Source: Neckera pumila (taxonomy: Eukaryota > Streptophyta > Bryopsida > Hypnales > Neckeraceae). From it: a stretch of 64,000 nucleotides of DNA. The notes under the pieces were generated by a model. That model had not been told where the DNA came from. It searched no databases and was given only the letters and a program-made list of their open reading frames with translations. A program made the position numbers and the translations under genes. The stretch is from NCBI GenBank assembly GCA_963969595.1, contig OZ018418.1, forward strand, positions 1,927,001 through 1,991,000. Direction: 5' to 3'. Positions 45,243 to 58,149 of the stretch are shown here, piece after piece (the stretch's first letter is position 1; each line of letters starts with the position of its first letter).

Positions 45243-46800
45243 ATGGCAGGCCAGCGATGGGTGAACCTGGACAACAACAATGTGACTTCATTGCGGATTT
45301 GCGGATTAGCACGGGCGGCTTCATCGGTTTGCACTTGTGCATGAAAATGATGGCAAACATGAAGCACAGCATGCTGGCCATCAATGTATATGACGACAAG
45401 ATCTAGCATTTGCTGCAGCATGGATAGCAAATGAGCAATCGCATTCCGTTCCACAAGATCAACATCAAGCATGACGCGCGACTAGAGGGGCTCATATATT
45501 GCGGCATTAGACTTGATATTCATCAACTCAATCTTTGGCCTTGCTTTCCGCAATCAATTGAATTGGAATTGTGCTTGCAATAGTTTCCCATATTCTTGAA
45601 TCATTTATCGTCGATTCCGTAATTGATCACTGTGACTGATAGAAAGCCAAAGGTTTGGGAGTACAATGTGAGTTAAATTTAGACCGTCGACCGTCAGGTG
45701 CTTGTTACAGTAGTTTTGCATTGGAAGCAGGGCTTCAGAGATGAGTTGTGTTTAGACGTGTGCTATAACTTCCATACCTTAGTGTGACTTATAATTTTGT
45801 GGCAGGCAATCAACTTGGCGTTTTTTTGCACGCTTATCGGCTACAACACATGGCCGCTGGACACCATTTACAGCAACTTCGTGGACGCGCTGTCAGTGGT
45901 ACAACAGTGTCAAGAGCATAACAAGCGCCTCATCTACTTCTCCACGTGCGAGGTACATAGCAAGACCATGCATCGACAGCTTCCTTTCCAAAAACAACAC
46001 CGTGAAGAATGTGCATGAGCCTTTTCATTGTTGATGTGTCCCCCCTTTTGAAGATGCTGAAGATTGATTTACTTGCGTCTTGTCCTCTTTGCAATGGCTG
46101 AGGATTCATTTGACCTCAAATAGCTGTCATTCCTTGAATAATTGGCTCCCTCTGATTGTATCTATTTGGCAGGACCTTGCTTTCTACCTATTGAAGGAAG
46201 ACGAGAGCCCTTGCATCTTTGGCTCCATTGAGAAGCAGTAGTGGTCCTACCCGTGTGCCAAGCAACTCATTGAGAGGCTCATTTATGGTAAGATGAGCTT
46301 TCATGACGCCTTCTAATATAGGCGAGAGCACTCACAATGAAAGAAGGAAATATTAGTTAATGCCAGTTGGGCAATTTAGACTGCAAATGATATCCTCGTG
46401 CTTGTGAGTTCTAAGAATTAGGGTTGAGATGGAATGGAGTTGGATCTTGGTAGGGAAAGGCACTGAGAATGGGCTGGAGTTCACCATCATGAGGCATTTC
46501 AATTAGATTGGTCCGCGCATGGACTTCATTCCTAGCATTGATGGGCCCCATGACTCGGTGCCTTGCGTCCTGGCTTGCTTCAGCAATGTTAGAACTCCTT
46601 AACACGCTATTTTTTGGTTTTCTATTTAGGCTGCTAGATCGTTTTGTTTTAAAATTCTTGTGGATTTCAAAATTGCCTACCATTTTTAGGATCTTCTCCC
46701 TTGCTGAAGTCCAATGGATTGTTTGCAGAACCTGATGAGGAGAGAGCCCTTGAAAGTAGTGGATGGAGGATAGTTGCAACATTCTTTCTGTCATGTTATT
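45243..46800 (+). pseudogene. AXS: UDP-D-apiose/UDP-D-xylose synthase pseudogene, introns retained
   Basis: AXS converts UDP-glucuronate to UDP-apiose and UDP-xylose for cell-wall pectin. The start ATG at 45243 (MAGQRWVNLDNNN) is followed after a slip by the nucleotide-binding loop TGGFIGLHLC, then NVYDDKI, a TAG, and INIKHDARLEGLI. After an intron (acceptor TGGCAG near 45806) comes NLAFFCTLIGYNTWPLDTIY with NKRLIYFSTCEVHSKT. After another (acceptor near 46173) comes LAFYLLKEDESPCIFGSIEK, stop, and CAKQLIERLIYG with a GTAAGA donor. A fourth exon reads TENGLEFTIMRHFN, stop, and IGPRMDFIPSIDGP. A fifth (acceptor TTTGCAG near 46728) reads NLMRREPLKVVDGG before it fades. This is the SDR order of AXS. 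Retained introns show a DNA-level duplicate, not a retrocopy; stops kill it. Confidence 0.85.
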
Positions 46801-47800
46801 TGGTGATGGTTAGCTGGTAGGCTCTGTAGGGCTTTATGGGGATTGATTGTAGCCATGTTATAGCCAAAATAGCCATGTATTGGCCATTAAAGGGCTAAAC
46901 TAGTATTTTGGGACTGTTTGAGGTGTGAACAGAGCTGTTTTGGGGCGCCTTTGGGGTGGTTATAATCCTAAGCCGCCCCTTTGCTCATTCATTCCCTCCA
47001 AGTCTTGTGTATGCTGTAGTTTTTGAGGTAAAAGGAGTTGGAGCACGGAATGTAATGATGGTTAGTTATTATACCAATCTTTACTAGTATTATTCCTCAA
47101 TTCATGTGAGTTTGCAAGACTAATCCAATTGAGACAAAGTAGAAGCAATCTTGAGTGTTTAGAAAGCTTATTACTTGAAGAGAATGATTGAAGTGCTAAT
47201 GTTTGAGCACTCGAGTAGTTGAGGAGCTTCATTGTGTTGTTTGGACGTTGTATACATTAGTGGTGACGTGCGGGAGCGCTAGCAAATTCAAATCTTAGAG
47301 CTTTGGAGTTGAAGGTGCTGATTTGGAGTTGGAGGGGTGTGGAGGGCTTAGGAGTTTTTCTAAGAAGGACTTGGAAGAAGCTTTTGAGTGTAAGAAACCA
47401 TACTTAATTCGTTTCGTGCAATTCCGGTACAAAATGAAGAAGATATGAGAATTTGAATGAGATAGTTGAAACCTTCATGTGTGCAGGACCAAACTAGCAT
47501 TAGTGCTGATTTGGTGTTTTGGAGCCATTAAGGTGGTGGTTTAGTGATAGAAAGATCACAAATTGTATTAGCTATCCAAAAACTGTAAAATTATCGAAAA
47601 CCGCCCAAAATTGAAGGAATAATGGCATTTTGAAGTTTAGTATTGGGGATTGTTTTTGGAGGTGTTTTCAGTATTTTTGTTGATGCTGTTCAAGCGTTGA
47701 TAGCTTGGAAAAACAAGAGAGACAAAGATCAATTGACTTTTAGAAGTTATTGGACCATTTATTATAGTAGTTTTAGAATTTATCCAATCAATTATCAAGG
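46800..47800. other. Spacer
   Basis: Moderately G-rich, gene-like text (gttggaggggtgtggaggg), but no long ORF and no recognised domain. The end of the AXS gene may be hidden here. Confidence 0.35.
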
Positions 47801-47990
47801 TAACTTTTAGAAGTTACAAGAATAATTACCAAGATAATTATTAGAAATTATGAGGATAATTACTGGGATAATTTGGGAAGTTACGAGGATAATAACTGGG
47901 ATAATTTTGGAAGTTACTAAATTAATTCCTAGGATAATTTTGAAGTTTACCAGGATAGTTACTGGGATAACTTCAAAGTTGTTTTTGAAA
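47800..47990. repeat. Degenerate minisatellite (about 36 bp)
   Basis: Units of the type aagttac.aggataattactgggataattt repeat about five times with substitutions. Confidence 0.7.
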
Positions 47991-48215
47991 ATTACCACAA
48001 TTTAAAAAAACAAAAATCAAAAATCAAAAATTGTGGTAGTTCTCCATATTATGAAGGGTTGATTTTAGTATTGGGAGGTATAGAAGGAGGCCACTTAGAC
48101 GGATTTAGAGAGCTTCTAGTTCATCTTTACAAAGAAAAAGCTCCTAAGTAGCCGCAACAAGATAGGCCAACAGAGAACTGCTTGACAATAGTGGAGAAGA
48201 TTCAACGTTTGAAGT

Positions 48216-50030
48216 TTGTTTATGGTACAAACACGTACCTATGATTACAATCCTTTGGAGGTGATTGGCGTTCGTAGAGAGAAGGGCAAAGAAGAGCTAG
48301 CCTTGCCACTTGTGAGGGTTGATCCACCCAAAACTTGGGGGATCAGCATCTTTGGTGACATGGAGGACCATAGTGGCGGATACATAGTTCGTGATTGCTA
48401 TTCTAAAAGATGAAGGTGTGGCCTTCAACGATTGAAAGACCAAGTTTTGATCTTGGCAACAAACACAGAAACAACGGAATGCGCTCTTTAATGATTGGTG
48501 TGCTTTTGAACAGTTAGCCACTCATCTTTGGTTTGAAGCACTTTAAGCCTATGATTCTTGGTTTGAGGATCATAGATTTGAGCTTGAGGAGGTAGAGGAC
48601 TATTGAACTCGAGAGGTGGAGTTAGTTACGGGATTGAAAGAAAGAGCTGCATTTCCAACAGCTCAAGCTTCAAGGACTGGTGCCAGACATGAAGAGAAGG
48701 GCGAAGAAGCTACCTCAGACCTAGATGCAGCTCGAGTTGCAAGGCTGAGATCAAAATCCACTGTTGGTAGCACTGATGGGGCTACATCCACATTCATCTC
48801 TTGATTATCCCGAACATCAATTGAAGCAATAGCTACAATGGGCCTTCCTCGTTAGTTTGATCCACATTAGTTATTTTTTGAGCATTTAGAGACAGAGTTT
48901 GGCATCATTTATCGAGATTGCATGCGTCACATCCAAAACTTCAACAAAGTGGCTAGAGACACTCCCCATATCATGCATGCAAGGCTCTACAAATTTACTT
49001 GTGAAAATAGAGATGCATTTACGGAGCGACAGTTGATAGAGCTTTATATGGAGAAGCAAGATAAAAAGATTTGCAACATGGCACATCCTCACATGCTGCT
49101 AGCTTATAGAGATTGAGCTACTTTGGCTCAGGCCTTTGCTATTGTGGAGCAGTCTGATCAAGGACTATGTGTGGAAGAGGCTGGAAGATTGTCATCTATT
49201 ATGATTTCAGCAATGAGCCAATCCAAAGCCTTTGTTAGTGACTCTAGCAAAAGCCAAGGGACTTCTAAGGTCTTCAAGCAAATCGCAATGGCAGCTGAAG
49301 TAGAAGTGATAGCCAACCCTTGTATGCAGTGTTAAAATTGTAGATTGCTAGGCCATGGGAAAAGTGATTGTCCTTTAGATACATCATGTGAGGGCAAGAA
49401 TGGTGGACAACTAGCTACTGACAAGAGCAATACATCCACAACAAATAAGAGGCAACAAAAGAAGGCTTAAGGTAGACCTACACCTCCAAAGTGCACGTAT
49501 GCACTTTGTAGTCGAGTTGGTCATATAGAGGACAAGTATTGGGTGAAGAATCCGTAGTTAAGGCCTTAGTCATTTTTTCCACAAGCTGCTCAAGGAAGTG
49601 GATCAAATTTTGGGGGCAACAATTTTGAAGCACGTATGGGAGAGTTGCAAAATACTCTAGCATTATTTGTTGCAGTGACAGCAAAGATTACACCAATCCC
49701 TTCTAGCTCAAAGCCTGCTTCAGATAGATTTGAGTATGGTGCAGTTGGTGAGGTGGTTACAACAATAGCTTTTAGGTCATAAGCTAATTCTTTACTAGTT
49801 GCTCCAATAGTAGAAGAACATTCAACCACTCAAGGTAGGCCTCATGTACGCCACCAAGGGCCTCCTGATAGCATTGGGCAATCAAGATTGTCGATGATAT
49901 TTGGGTTGGCAGATGTGGCGACTGGTCCAAGACTTGGAGCAGTTTTTGATGGAGGAAATTCACCTATGGAAAAAGACATGGTGAAGAAATTGGCCCTCGG
50001 GTCCAAGCATGTTAATAGGAGCCAAGTTGG
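48216..50030 (+). mobile_element. LTR-retrotransposon gag remnant with zinc knuckles
   Basis: Open pieces in one direction give a gag-like protein: MRHIQNFNKVARDTPH, a helical segment with ERQLIELYMEKQDKKICNMA, and YRD-stop-ATLAQAFAIVEQ. A CCHC knuckle follows (C, stop, N, C, R, L, L, G, H, G, K, S, D, C near 49330-49375), with its second position replaced by TAA. A second, damaged knuckle (SRVGHIEDK) follows near 49510-49545. At the end, AVFDGGNSPMEKDMVKKL resembles an aspartic protease start with the DTG motif changed. Reverse transcriptase and integrase are absent, and the text stops near 50030. This fits a truncated Ty3-type element; the subfamily is not determined. Confidence 0.6.
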
Positions 50031-50039
50031 ATGTAATAC

Positions 50040-51700
50040 CTCCTTTTTTTGGTTTAGATTTTGATTTAAAGTCGCTTAATTTGAAATTCTCTTAAAGAAA
50101 TTTTGCAATTGCATTCAAATATTGTACATGTATATTGCCCTAAAAAAATGGTGGTGTTCTCAAATATTTTTAAATGGAATAACCACCAAAAACTACGTGT
50201 AACCAGCCCTTTTAGTACTTACTTGCTACAATAATTGGATGAATGTCGGAGCATGACTCGTAGATGAGAGAAGCATTTTGTCATTGGCATTGTTGGAGGC
50301 CCAAAATAGGATCTATAGCTTCAAAGTGGTTTCTGAATCTGATGAAGGATCAAATCTGTGTCATTATTGCCAAATCCATTAGCTAGCTGCTTTACATTCA
50401 ATCTGATGCAAGCTTTGAGTTTAGGGTTTACCAAAAATGTTTTTGTTACGCGTGACCAATGCGACTGAATGTTGTTGTTTTCTTGTTGGCAAATTCAACA
50501 TTGCAACTTCTAGCATTGTGTATAGATGCTTTAGGGTTGACGCATGTAGGATTTGGGGCTTTGATGTTTTGTTCTTAGCAAAAAAAACAAAGCTGTGAGT
50601 CTTTGAAGAATGAGTAGCACTGTTTCCAACATTGTGTATGGTGGCCCTAGTTCAAGGCGCCTGGGTGCGCTGTGGCAACAAGTTAGCACGGCGGTGTGGA
50701 TGTGAACCACCGTATTGGTTCACTTTTTAGATTGTAGAATATATTAACATTATGTATTAAATTATAAGTTTGGAAGTGTTAGGACAACGGATTAAGCCAT
50801 GATTACAATTTAGGGAGTCTTCTGTGAGATAGGAATAGGAACTTTAGGAATTTAGGTTGAAAATCTAGAAATGCAATTAGGAGAAAGTAATGGGAAAAAT
50901 CTAGGGAAAAAATAGGAAGTTAAAACTAAAAAGACTTTAAGCAAGATTTGGTAAAGTAACCAAATTAGGCAAATGGTAAAACATTTAGAAAACTAAAACA
51001 AAATCCTACAAGTAGAAAATGACATTAGACAAAAGTTGAAAACTGAAAAGAAGTACCAAATATAAAAAACATAAAAGGAAAATCCAAAAAAATGGAAAGT
51101 AAAAAACAAAAAATAAAAATGAAAATGAAAACTAATATCCTACAAGTTGGAATGAAACTAAAAGTAACTTGAAAACCACAAAAAATAATAAATATGAAAA
51201 AACACAAAACAAGCTAGTAAACTTAAAGCTACTACTAGAATACTAGGATAGTGTTAGAACACTACAATAGGATCAAAACAGTAAAATTGGAGAAAAAACA
51301 ATAATTTAGGAGGGTTTGCACTAAATTAGTGCAGTTTTCACTAAAATGGCACAATATTCACTAAATTAGTGCATTTTACAGTAAATTAGCAATTTAATTG
51401 TAAATTAAGGTGGGATGAATGTGATAAAAGAAATGAGTTGTTGGGGTGTTGGATATAGGCAAAAATTAGGGTTCCAAGCTCTCTCTCTCAACTTTTGTGT
51501 GCATGTGTTTTGAGAGCATTGTTGTGATTATGGGCATTTTAATATGAATGATGAGGGATTAAGGTAGGAGCCAATGATTAGACAATTTATATATTGAGTA
51601 AGTTTCACCATGAGAAAAAAAAATGGGTGAAAAATAGAGTTTTCTTAAATCAGATGGAAAAAGTGCTTAAGAATGAGGGGAGAATTTTGAGTGAGATTGG
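50040..51700. other. AT-rich spacer
   Basis: Text with many A-runs (50.85-51.2 kb). A small repeat of actaaattagtgca type lies near 51318-51375. No gene was seen. Confidence 0.4.
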
Positions 51701-51710
51701 ATTGCTATTT

Positions 51711-52062
51711 TTGACGGACAATTGCGGGAGTACAGAGAATTTGGATGGAGCTGAATTTTAAAAGGGTGGTGCGCCTCAAAGTTAGCTTTCCAAAAAGCTA
51801 TGGCTTGCCCAAATCGGAACAAGGACAAGGTCAAGGCAACCAATTTAGTGAAAAGAGGAGAGCTGTTGCCGCCACTAAAGACTACCAACTTTGACGGGCA
51901 GTTGCGAAAGATTGACGTGGTGGATGAAGCTGAATTTTAGAGAGGTGATGCAACTTGAAGTTAGCTTTCTGAAAATCTATAGCTCGCCCAAATTGGAGCA
52001 AGGACAAGTTCAGGGCGGCTAGATTACTACAAAGAGGTCTGTTGCCTAGCGGGGACTGATTT
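51711..52062. repeat. 180-bp tandem duplication
   Basis: The word ttgacgg(a/g)ca begins copies at 51711 and 51891 (period 180 bp). Shared text includes gaagctgaatttta-type words, gttagcttt, gcccaaat and acaag.tca.gg. Divergence is about a quarter of positions by eye. Confidence 0.75.
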
Positions 52063-52900
52063 CTTTTTATCCTATGTTTGTTGGTGCCATGATACATTTC
52101 AGTTGTAATAATAATTACACTATGACTTTGCCATGCAATAGGTGATTGAATGTTCTTGCATGAATGTTTTGAATGGCTTGCATGAATTGCATGAGGGGGA
52201 GGGGGGGGGACTATAAAGAATACATATATAGTGAGTTGATTTTTTTTAGGTTTTTCGGGCAAGCGCGGAAGCGCTACCCAATTTGGTTTAAAATTAGGGT
52301 TAGGGTGTTTGTATGAGCAAAAAAGAGAAAAAGGTTAAATTGCTTAAAGAGAGTGGGTGAATGTTGTAGTATTGAATCTAAGAACTCAAAAAGGGTACAA
52401 CATTGTTAATCCATGGTAGAGGTTGGTATTTGAGATGAGTGATTGTGTGTTGTATTTTTCATTTAGGGCTAAAGTTTAGCCCATTTGGGCCTCTAAATGT
52501 ACTTTTGAGCTAGATTTTTACCTAGAAGATTACCCTAATCTATAGAAATGCTTGATAAGATGCTTGAAGGATATTAGATGGTATTTGATGAACCATTGTG
52601 TGCTGGAATTGTTAATGAGGTGGCAATTTCACCCACTTAGAGGTTTTAAATGCAAGTTTTTAGTGAAATTTGGCATAGAAGTTGCCCTAGTCTACTCTAG
52701 TCTATGATTGGGTGATTTTTGGGGTCAAGGCATCTAAATTGGTAATTTTAGATGTGCTGCCCTCAATTCATTTAGGGCATTTTAGGCCAATTTTGAGTAT
52801 TGTAATTAGGAGTCCATTGCTTGGAGGCAAAATAGGATAGAGGTTCTACACACTCCCCCTCGGCCAAACTCTAGGGGTATTTTTTTCTTTACGTGAGGAA
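52063..52900. other. Spacer
   Basis: Contains a poly-G run near 52200. No gene was seen. Confidence 0.4.
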
Positions 52901-52972
52901 AGTCACTCACAGTGGAGTACCCTGAAGCAGATTAAAAACAATGAGGAAGAAAGTGAATGTGAAGAAATTTTT

Positions 52973-53200
52973 GTGACACCACCTGAGTGCCGACGACTCA
53001 ATTGTCCAGAAGGTTCACAAAGAAATTGTAGCAGTAATTTGAAGTCCATTATGAAAGCAACCCACTTGCTTCAGATGCATGATAGGGTTTTAGATCAAAT
53101 TCTTTGGGAACCGAGTGTGCTTCCGTGTCCATCTCAGTTGGTGGTATATAAGTGCCATTGGCGGCAGACTACAGAGTGCTTTCCTCCTAGTCCGCCTTGA
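52973..53200 (+). CDS. Possible 5' exon of the following transposase gene
   Basis: An open stretch (FVTPPECRRLNCPEGS ... LLQMHDRVLDQILWEPSV) lies 200 bp before the transposase-like exons on the same strand. No domain is recognised. Its place and hydrophilic character suggest an N-terminal exon, but splice sites are not compelling. Confidence 0.3.
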   Translation: MTPPECRRLNCPEGSQRNCSSNLKSIMKATHLLQMHDRVLDQILWEPSVLPCPSQLVVYKCHWRQTTECFPPSPP

Positions 53201-53419
53201 AAACCAAAAAAACGGTGATTCTCAATTGAATTCAAAGACGTGACCTTGCAGGAGAGCAATTTTGATTTTTTGGTTGCAATCCGTTTATATCGGGGATTTA
53301 GAGTTTAGGGTCAGTATAGAGATAAGGGCGTGTTGTAAGGGTGTACTGGAATTCATACATGCTCGTTTAGGATTTAGAATATCTTTGCACATTATTGAAG
53401 TGTACAGAGATTAGGTGTT

Positions 53420-56400
53420 GGTCGATCAAAATGGTAGGATCCAATGCTAATTCCGCCAATTTTGAATCTACTCGGGAACCTGCCCAGTTTTCCGTACCAG
53501 GCTGCGATTACCGTACTTGGTACCTTGAAAAACGCAAAGAAGATGGTCAAGATAGGACCTGCAAATGCCATGCTCGGAAAGCCAAATCACAAAGTGCTAA
53601 GACACTTTAGACAGTTACAAATTTGAATGTTAACCCCAAGTTCTCAATTGCTGGCCAGAAACAAGCTCAGAGAACTAGTGCCATTTCGGCTCACAACATT
53701 AGTTTGTATGTAGCGAAGAAGATGCAGAATCATGACACGGAGGTTCAGCACCTCACGATTATGAAGATCTTAGGACAACCAATGCTAAAATAGATGGTAC
53801 CGTCATTTTTAAGGGATTGTGTTGCGGTTAAATTGCAACATGAGATTCTAGGGAGCTTGAGACATGGGATGCAAAATCATCTGGTGGGGCTCCGTAAAGC
53901 TAGAACTCTACAAGCTAAGAATATTGTCACAACATTTGCGGTTGTACCAGGAGTTGGGAGTGGAAGGGGTGTGGCAGGTATACTTGGAGTTGATCGGAGA
54001 AACATCAAGAAGGCCCTCGCAAGGAAGGTTCTTCTAGACAACAAAGAAGATGCTTTCTGGCTGCGATGAGAGGAGAGTTCGGTCTGATGCACTCCCCGAT
54101 GCTGTGAAGAGAATTATAATGACATGGTGGAAAGAGAAGACCACTATTTCATCCAATCGCAAGGATATTGTAAGAAAGTGGATCTCACCAAAGTTGTACA
54201 TTGAGCATGTGACGCAATATCTTCAGTTTTCTCAAGTAGGTTTGCACTCTTATCTCACCGTAAGTTGCAGATGTTTCTTTACATAGGGTTTGCTTCTGTA
54301 TTCTTGCAGTCATCTAGATTTTAGGCTTGTAGACACGTTGAAGCAATAGGCAAATGGTGTGCGCATGAAGTTTGCTAGATCTGTCTTGGAGTCAAGATGG
54401 TTTGTTTTCTCCACATTAACTAGTAGCAGTTCCTTGGTCGGAGGTCATTGAAGGAGTTCCTTACTCATTCAGGAAGGCTACCAAATGTTGTGTATACATT
54501 TGAAACCCTCAGATTTGCTTTAGTATGTTGAATCTAAGCATCAAAGCACTTATGGTCACCATGATCCAAAATAAGAGTTTTGTAATAGTTCTTGGGATGT
54601 TTGTAGTCCTTCCTTATTAGAAGCTAAACAAGGTTTAGGGTGAATATAAGAAACCTCCAGGATGCAAAGGACCTAAGGAAGAGCTCCTTCTTTGGTCTTA
54701 AGTGGTCCTTTCTCCATTATCCCATCACAGGTAAGCCCTGTCTAGTAGAGGGCTCCTTAGGAGTCCTTTTCTTTGTTCATTGTAAGCACCTAAGTACTCT
54801 CTTGCTTTTGTCCTTGCGGGTCCTCCACTGTACTGAATAGAAGCAAGTGAAAACTACTTATAGTTCTTTTTGATTTAGGAGAAGGAGGTAAGCACTTATA
54901 CATTCTTTTGTTTTTCATTGTAAGCACCTAAGCACTCTCTCTTGCTTTTGTCCTTCCGGGTCCTCTACTATGCTTCATGTAAGCAGGTGAGAACTACTTT
55001 GTAGTCTTTTTCGGTTATGGATAAGGAGTTAAGCACTAATACATGCTTCGGTGGTAGTTGGAGTTCTTTATAGAATTCAAAAAAAGTTTCTCAATGTAAA
55101 ATGCAGCTTATGGACATTTGAAGGATTGATATGTTGGTGGGTGAAAAGATTGATAGCATGGAACACATGCTGCTGTAGGTACCACCAAGATTTCACTGAT
55201 CTCCGAGATGGTCTCAATGGTATGCGTCGTGATAGGCTTGGTGGTCACAAAGACTGCACATGTTATTGTATTGTTTGCGATGGTATTCGTGAGTCTGCCA
55301 CCATTATGTCAGGGTGTGATGCACATAATGAATTGTATGAACGGATAACTCATTTGTGGAGTTCAATTCTTTGCCAGAAGGATGAATTTGAGATGTGGTA
55401 TAAGCATGAATGTCTTCTAGGTGATTGTGCAAATTGCGGGGTGCAAAACCTGCGGATTTGCCTTGAAGAAGAAAATTTGGATAAGTTGATGAGGTGGATA
55501 CATACAAGGTACGAGACTATTGGGGTGGATGAGAATAGAAGGCCAAAGAAGGCCATCAAGGTTATTTTCAGTGAGACTAAACCTGCTAAATTCTTTGATT
55601 ACTTGAGGCCTAGACTATCACAATTCAAACAACATAATTTTTTGGCCTCATGGCAAGATTTGCAGTTCAAAGAATTTTTTGCGTCTGTTCCACTTAGTAC
55701 AATCATATCCTGTGTGGATTTCTCTGAAAATTATGCAATGAAGGTTCAAAATGAAATCCAGTCCATGCTTTGGCAAAATGAAGAGGTCTCAATTATAGTG
55801 CACAATACCTTCCAAATGAACCGTGATTGGACGTTTTCAAATGGAGAGCCTTATCTATTGAAAGAAGTGCACTACTATGTTTTCAATGACAAACAACATG
55901 ACTCCTTATATGTCCAGCATGCGTTCATATTGCATTGGAATTATCTGAGATTGGAGGGATTTGAACCAACTAATCATGTGGTATGGAGTGATGGATGCAG
56001 TGGCCAATTCAAGTCTACCCGAGCTTGTTATTTCATTAGTAGATTCCTTAGTTTGACGGTGAGTGACAAGTTGCCCAAGGGCTGCCAAAAGTCGTGGAAT
56101 TACTTTGCATCCGGACATGGCAAAGGAAAAGTAGACGAAGTAGGTGCATTTTTGAAAAGAGAATTATACAAGGAGCAGATCAAACTTGACAGGAAACAAC
56201 TCCAAAGTGCTTCTCAGGTGGTTCATTTTTTGCAGGAGGAGAGCAATAAATTCCATGCAGGGTTAGGTGGTGAATGCCAAAGCATTACAAAGTTCTTTTG
56301 GGAGATCAAAGAAGGTGCAATCAACAAAGCTGACAAATTGGAGGCCAAGACAATACCAGGGAGTAGAGGCATGCATCAATGCTGTTCTTTATTATCCAAG

Positions 56401-57006
56401 GATCCCACATTGATTCAATTTAGGCAACTCACTTGCTTTTGTGTGGCTTGTCTTGATCCAAATTCAGATTTAGGGTGTTACCAGAGGGCTCATGTGTTGG
56501 ATTGGACGTTTAAAAGAATATGGCCAAAGTCGAGAACCACTGCAAGGTTGATATCTGACCAGGAGTTGGATGAGAGTTCAGCTCTAGATGACAGTGAAAC
56601 CAAACCAAGAAATGACATTTTCGGAAATGTAGTGCGAGTAGGATTCAACGTGGCAGTGCAAGCTGACAGCAACAATGGTAAACTCTTTTGGCTTATGCTG
56701 GTGACAAAGGGGGAGCATGTCAATGCGGACCACTTCGTAGATGATTGGGGGAATTCCTTCTTGCCTGGTGAATTGATCATTGAAGGCCATTGGTCTGAGC
56801 AATACCAAAGTAATAGTAGAACGTATCTATTGCGGGATGATAGGTCATTTGCCTATGTCCATAAGCATGCGGTCCTTTATCAAGACTTTTGTATGCCCCC
56901 TACAGCCCATTTTGTGAAGGGCAGTTTTGCCAGTTACGAGTTGCGTGTGCCCATCTTAGACTCCATAACAGCTTCTCTTTTAGATGCTGAGACAAGAGGT
57001 GTTTAG
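53420..57006 (+). CDS. DDE-like transposase gene of a repeated plant family
   Basis: Upstream pieces (53395-54235) include LPDAVKRIIMTWWKEKT and NRKDIVRKWISPKLYIEHV. They end at a GTAGGT donor at 54236. An intron of about 0.8 kb leads to an uninterrupted ORF reaching 57006. Numbering from its first codon at 55051 (651 codons, though the first residues may be intron), it has a WNTCCCRYH motif near 37-45 and Cys/His-rich elements (CTCYCIVC, CLLGDCANCG) before 130. CVDFSENYAM has Asp 223, VVWSDGCSGQFKS has Asp 314, and ASGHGKGKVDEVGAFLKRE has Glu 363. This spacing suits a D-D-E RNase-H-fold nuclease. A C-terminal region near 535-620 looks like a chromatin-reader beta-barrel. The family match is from memory; catalytic assignment is inference. 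The first exons contain a TAG (53610) and a frameshift near 54060, so activity is doubtful. Confidence 0.65.
54765..55045. repeat. 138-bp tandem duplication in the intron
   Basis: gtaagcacctaag at 54782 recurs at 54920 (period 138 bp). Both copies carry ctcttgcttttgtccttccgggtcct-type text and end aaggag.taagcac. Confidence 0.75.
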
Positions 57007-57009
57007 ACC

Positions 57010-58140
57010 TTGCCACGGACGTTTAGGGTGTGTGGAGATGGATCCTTTCTAGTGGTTCACACATGGTGCGTAGAGCTTGCTGTTGGATGTCTGCGTGCAA
57101 CAGGTATTGTATCCGTAATTCAATGTGTATTTGGAAGCTCCCGTCCTGTTTTGGAATGCTTTAGGGTGAGTCTTCTACATAATGATATCCACAATTTGGG
57201 TTTAGGGTGGCCTAGCTGACTTGGGGTATGCCGTATGCAGGAGGAGTATAACCTCATTTTATGGAGGAGTCTTGAATTATACGGTGATGTGTTACAAAAG
57301 GAGCCGCAGGTATAGAAGTGAGTCTTGTATTTCATAGCCTCTTGTTTCTTATTTTGCAAAGGTTGGTTCATAGTTGGGTTTCAAACTGCCTTCACATATT
57401 GTTAACTTAGCAGCTAATTCATGCTTGTGAGGTCGTTGCTCCTTTGTAAGGGACGGCTACCAAACAAGTGAATATTGTAGGCTGCAAGTTCTTAGATGTA
57501 TAAAAGTTGTGTTGTCACCCTACTAGACATCAATCGCTTCCTTTGTGGTTCAATGGCTTAATGTGGGATGCTGTGAAATCAGCTCATGCAATGCTAAGGT
57601 GCTCGATGCAGGAAAGTGGATTGGTGTGGTGCTATGAAGAAGGCAGTATTAGTTAGCTCAAGTTTATTAGTACATGTAGGGTTCCAGGTAGCGGTAGTAC
57701 TTCATAGTTAGATTACATATTTATCCCCATTGTATTTTCAAACGAGTACAATACCAACATTGAATATTCATGCATATTGTGAGCTTCCATGGACCTAATT
57801 TAGCTCTTGTTTGCCCTTTCTTGCTCCAGTTTTCCAATCTATGATTGTGTTCTTCAACTCACCTGTCTAGCGGTTCATAACTACCTTGTTTGTAAAATGT
57901 GTGTGTGCCATTTAAACTTAGGCTTGCTTTGAGTGAGATCTCTATTTATTGAGAGGTGATGTGCTTGTAGAATGTCTCAGACTCAATACGATAAAGGATT
58001 CACTTTGCAGCCACTACCTCAACCTATGCAGAATTGGTATCACATTGTAACTAGATTAGTTTGTATACAAATACTTCTCCAATGATTGAAATGCAGGCAT
58101 TGAAGTCCTTGCACCATCTAAAAGGCTAGTACCGGTTTCA
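57010..58140. other. Downstream spacer
   Basis: A short ORF continues for 69 codons after the transposase stop but shows no domain. No other gene was seen. Confidence 0.4.
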
Positions 58141-58149
58141 GACAATTGT

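Noticed and set aside
46411..46794. Minus-strand ORF of 127 codons
   Set aside because: The plus strand here reads the AXS exon with IGPRMDFIPSIDGP, so this ORF is antisense.
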